DNA from: Siphonodentalium dalli
Taxonomy: Eukaryota > Mollusca > Scaphopoda > Gadilida > Siphonodentaliidae
Length of the DNA stretch: 64,000 nucleotides
Assembly: GCA_032622095.1 (NCBI GenBank)
Contig: CP136061.1
Location: forward strand, 36,705,797 to 36,769,796
Direction of reading: 5' to 3'
The notes beneath the pieces are model-generated. The model was not told the origin of the DNA and searched no databases. It saw only the letters and a list, made by a program, of their open reading frames with translations. Positions within the stretch are counted from its first letter, which is position 1, and each line of letters opens with the position of its first letter. Shown piece after piece: positions 60,901-64,000 of the stretch. A program made the translations under genes and the position numbers.

Positions 60901-62452
60901 TGACTCATCTTTTAATAGTGTTCCATATCTCCCGTCTCCTCCTACGCTGGATATTTATCTCGGTCCTTGCATATCTAGGTAAATACTTCGGACATGCACA
61001 CAACATGTAGATGGATAAATTCAACGAGAACCGCTTTCTCTAATTGGTCACGTGACATCCACCCCTTAATAATATGCTCCTCAGACTGCTGACTCTGAAC
61101 TCCGAAGACGTGTTAACCTCTTGGCTGCTATACTTCAGCACTCAGTACGGACGCGAAATGTCACGAAATGTGATATACGTCATTGCATATAGGCTACCGA
61201 TCAACTTAAAGACATACTGGTCAGCTAGTATTGAACCACTATGCCAACTGGAGGAATGTGGCATTCTACTAACATCGCCGAAAATATCATGCAAATCGAC
61301 CGTACCATAGAAACCATCCTCGGAACTACGCTCAATTGTAAGTATTTACTACTTGATTCGGGACGCATCTATCGGCGATAAAATATCGAAAACGATTTCG
61401 CCACCAAGAGTCACTGCATTTAATTGATATATAAGAATCATGATATGTGTCGCCAATTTGGATATAGTATCTGTAAAAATAACTACTTTGAACAAGATTA
61501 TTCTCCATTTCTATTTTATCACCCTACCGGAGTCATTCACGTCACTTTAAGCATATTTGTGGTTGCTCATTTTCACAACCGGAACTAAGAAATTAGTGCA
61601 TCGGAACCATTGTACATCGAAGTTTAAAACAGTGTACGGTTTTCAATGATTATGAATGATGAAAAACATTATATGTAGTCAGTGTTGTGGTAGTTTCGAT
61701 ATTCCCGTTATATTTTGCCAATAGTGTATGACCAAAACGTCAACGCCCCCGCACATGTCATTCAGCAGTGAAGAGGTTAAGTGTGGTTATTGTCACGAAG
61801 ATGTGGGTCTCTGTGTATTTTTTAAATGAACTTTCAACTAATGTTGCGTCAAGAGTGTCAAAAAACCTTGTTGCAGGAAGACTGTTCACGCGGGGAGGTG
61901 CGCGTGCCATTACGTGATTTGGAGCGATACTAATTCCATTCATTTGCATCATCTGCTGGAGACTTTGAATAATTCACAACCAAGATGAGATGAGCGGTAG
62001 CTTGGCATGGCAATGCCAATCATTAAAACACCCAGTACCTGCGGGTAGTCCGAATAACTTTATTTTTCAACTGCTCGTGTTGTGTGGTACAGGATATCAG
62101 CTCAGCATTTTTAGTAGACCTCTTTCATTGTCTAAATGACATCAATTGCTCAACCCAGCAAAACTTAGATTGTGTAACGAAGGCTCCCAAACAATAAAGA
62201 TATTTCATTATAACATTGCCCGCAATATAAAAAACTAGCTTTACGTACATAGCCTGGGAAATGAAACACCATTAGTAAATATTCCGCATTATCGCTTACA
62301 TAATTATACTCCTAGTTACGCCGGCAGCGATATGGTGGAAGGGTGCATGTTAAACAAATAGAAATTAATTAGTATTCCAGCGAACTGATGGAATTGTTCA
62401 TTAGTGTCATTCACCAGATAAGATTCAATTCTTTTTTTCCACAGACATTTTT
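60901..62452. other. Intergenic, no gene recognised
   Basis: Contains small frames (61074-61310 plus, 61758-61952 minus) with no recognisable domain and no conserved partner in the window. Nothing else identified. Confidence 0.4.
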
Positions 62453-62454
62453 TA

Positions 62455-62822
62455 CCCTGTGCCAATACATTCTCTTATATATGCGAGTCGACCATAGGTC
62501 GCCTCGCATATATAAGAGAATGCATTGGCCTAACAATTTTTTATCATTTTTTTTCAATAAATGTTTCTGACAATTTTTAGGACATAAAATAAAAAAAATC
62601 CATTACCCTGCAGGGAGCCCCACACATATATAGAAGCATATAGAAGAGTGTCGTCTGCTCGTGTTTGTCTGGGGCTCTGTATGGGTGAAATTATAAAATT
62701 GTTAAAGATTACAAGAAAAAATTATTAAAATTGTAAAAAATTGTAAGGCCAATGCATTCTCTTATATATGCGAGGCGACCTATGGTCGACTCGCATATAT
62801 AAGAGAATGCATTGGCACAGGG
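62455..62822. mobile_element. Foldback MITE, full copy with TA flanks (368 bp)
   Basis: CCCTGT and ACAGGG ends with TA on each side (62453-62454 and 62823-62824), as for a TA target duplication. Both ends are 69 bp palindromes (62461-62529 and 62748-62816). The interior has a further small inverted repeat, AGCCCCACACA against TGTCTGGGGCT, around 62617-62677. No protein. TA duplication suggests mobilisation by a Tc1/mariner-type transposase, but the termini are not diagnostic. Confidence 0.9.
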
Positions 62823-62824
62823 TA

Positions 62825-63078
62825 AAAAAATCTTACAATCTTACAATAAGCAATTATGTTTGGTAAAGGGATTGTATGATCACATTGAAACTGCCTTTTG
62901 TTTATTAATTAATATATATAATTCACCGCTATAAAACTATGTCTGCTGCCATTCTGCTTTCGGAATCTTCAAATATATGGCCACCGAGGAATGTTGAAAT
63001 GAGTGAAGTAGTGGGTTTTCGGCATCAAAGGGACACCCATGAGTATTTACATACACTATTTACCGGCAGCCAAGTGTT
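62825..63078. other. Short spacer
   Basis: No feature seen apart from the flank of the hAT element. Confidence 0.4.
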
Positions 63079-63086
63079 CCAGGAAG

Positions 63087-63805
63087 TATTGTTCGGTCCG
63101 AATATTCGAATATTCGCTCGTAAAAATAAATATTCGAATAATTATTTGACTATTCGAATATTCGAGAATAATCTCCGGGTAATTGTTTCCTGGTTTGTTA
63201 TTAGTCTGAGGGTCTGTTAAAAGACCATACACGAATTAATATGACTTAACTGTAACGTTCTGATTTGATTGGCGTCATGACGTCGAAATAATTTTATTGG
63301 CTATGTGTAAACCAGACCGTGCTTGCACGTGGTCATAGGAAGCGGACCTTTTTGTTTTGTTTGCGCGTTATCACTTTACCCCGAAGTCGCCAAATTAGCT
63401 AAGTTCTATCTCGGTATACCGGCCACCAGTGTATCGTCTGGACGCGCGTTCTCTACCGCAGGGCTGATCTCTACTGAAAAACGCAACCGATTGAAGCCGC
63501 AGACTGGCCGAATGTTACACTTCTTGGACAAGAACCTTTAAGCCATGCATGGAACATTGACTACTTGAACTTCATAAACAGATAAACTCTTGCTATTAAG
63601 CCAAAATACTTTTTTTTCTCTCTCTTTTTTTTGCGTATAGCATGTGCATGGATAACTATGCTATTTCATTAAATAATAAATTGGTTCCAAAATATGTTAT
63701 CTATATAATTTTATAATTTAATAAATATTCGAATACTATTCGAATATTCGCTCGTTATTCGAACCGAATATTCGAATACCGAAATCCGTCGAATACCGAA
63801 CACTA
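63087..63805 (+). mobile_element. hAT-family derivative with 8 bp target-site duplication
   Basis: Flanked by CCAGGAAG on both sides (63079-63086 and 63806-63813), the 8 bp duplication length of hAT transposons. The ends are inverted: TATTGTTCGGT at the left, and the right end reads TAGTGTTCGGT on the minus strand (10 of 11). Subterminal regions hold many GAATATTCG palindromes (63097-63170 and 63725-63780), as is common for hAT transposase binding sites. Only the C-terminal piece of the transposase remains inside, so it is an internally deleted, non-autonomous copy. Confidence 0.88.
63365..63541 (+). pseudogene. hAT transposase C-terminal dimerisation domain remnant
   Basis: The frame encodes YPEVAKLAKFYLGIPATSV, then SSGRAFSTAGLIS, KRNRLKP and LHFLDKNL, ending at a stop at 63539-63541. 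This is the hAT dimerisation region. In the usual SERxFS word the Glu is Gly here. The preceding frame is only a few codons long with no ATG, so the DDE catalytic domain and BED finger are missing. It lies centrally in the 719 bp element. Confidence 0.85.
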
Positions 63806-63813
63806 CCAGGAAG

Positions 63814-64000
63814 TAAGATCCGTATGGAGGTACATAGGCAAACAACACACATTCTCGGTTTCTACATTCGACAGACCTTGCGATTGGCCAATCAGCGTCG
63901 ATATATAGTGACGGTATATGAACCCATATTAGGTGCTTATCGCCATCTTGTTTTTTGGTGTATTTTGGCGCCAAGAAAGGGGGTATCGGTCGGAAATAAT
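63814..64000. other. Flank of the hAT insertion, no gene recognised
   Basis: Continues the sequence interrupted by the element. No domain recognised; the window ends here. Confidence 0.35.

Noticed and set aside
60652-60903. Ser/Leu-rich frames of 72-83 codons
   Set aside because: Translation of a CT microsatellite.
61074-61310. 78-codon plus-strand frame as a possible gene
   Set aside because: No domain, no neighbouring exons seen, and length expected by chance in 1.5 kb of intergenic DNA.

Overview
The window is animal genomic DNA, AT-rich and essentially without host genes. The evidence is a 40 kb short-period satellite, a tyrosine-recombinase retrotransposon, non-LTR retrotransposon fragments, a tRNA-derived SINE, a hAT relic, foldback/MITE elements and many minisatellites. 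A marine invertebrate, perhaps a mollusc, is my guess from this mix; the sequence does not prove it. No rRNA, CRISPR array, prokaryotic operon or intact host gene was seen.

Layout. 1-4040 and 12018-48310 are two halves of one satellite array with a 26 bp monomer (about 1,550 copies, with 24 and 27 bp variants) whose consensus has no C on the + strand. It is organised in several nested higher-order repeats. 4041-12017 is a retrotransposon inserted in the array, reading on the minus strand: repeat A1, SGNH hydrolase ORF, Gag, reverse transcriptase/RNase H, tyrosine recombinase, repeat B1, repeat A2, repeat B2. This split-direct-repeat layout, the recombinase and the lack of a methyltransferase domain point to the Ngaro group of DIRS-like elements. 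A1 and A2 look identical over 417 bp, so the insertion is young, and all its main frames are open.

How the element fits together. The same five bases, ATTTA, sit at the left edge, at the internal B1/A2 junction and at the right edge. ATTTA is also part of the satellite monomer. This is the pattern expected when a recombinase inserts a circular DNA by crossover at a short shared sequence, without target-site duplication. The recombinase frame has no ATG in the right place and overlaps the end of the RT frame in the -1 frame, with a T7 slippery heptamer exactly in phase; RT lies in the +1 frame relative to Gag.

48311-64000 is a graveyard of transposable elements: a dispersed repeat with about four copies split by a non-LTR 3' end (49216-50099); three members of a foldback MITE family whose terminal repeats are each a 69 bp palindrome; a 163 bp near-perfect hairpin; a minus-strand SINE between direct repeats; minisatellites of 30, 68, about 29 and 42 bp; a non-LTR 5' fragment with a 2A-like motif and endonuclease; a CT microsatellite; and a 719 bp hAT derivative with a perfect 8 bp target-site duplication. 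Stretches with nothing recognisable are listed as such.
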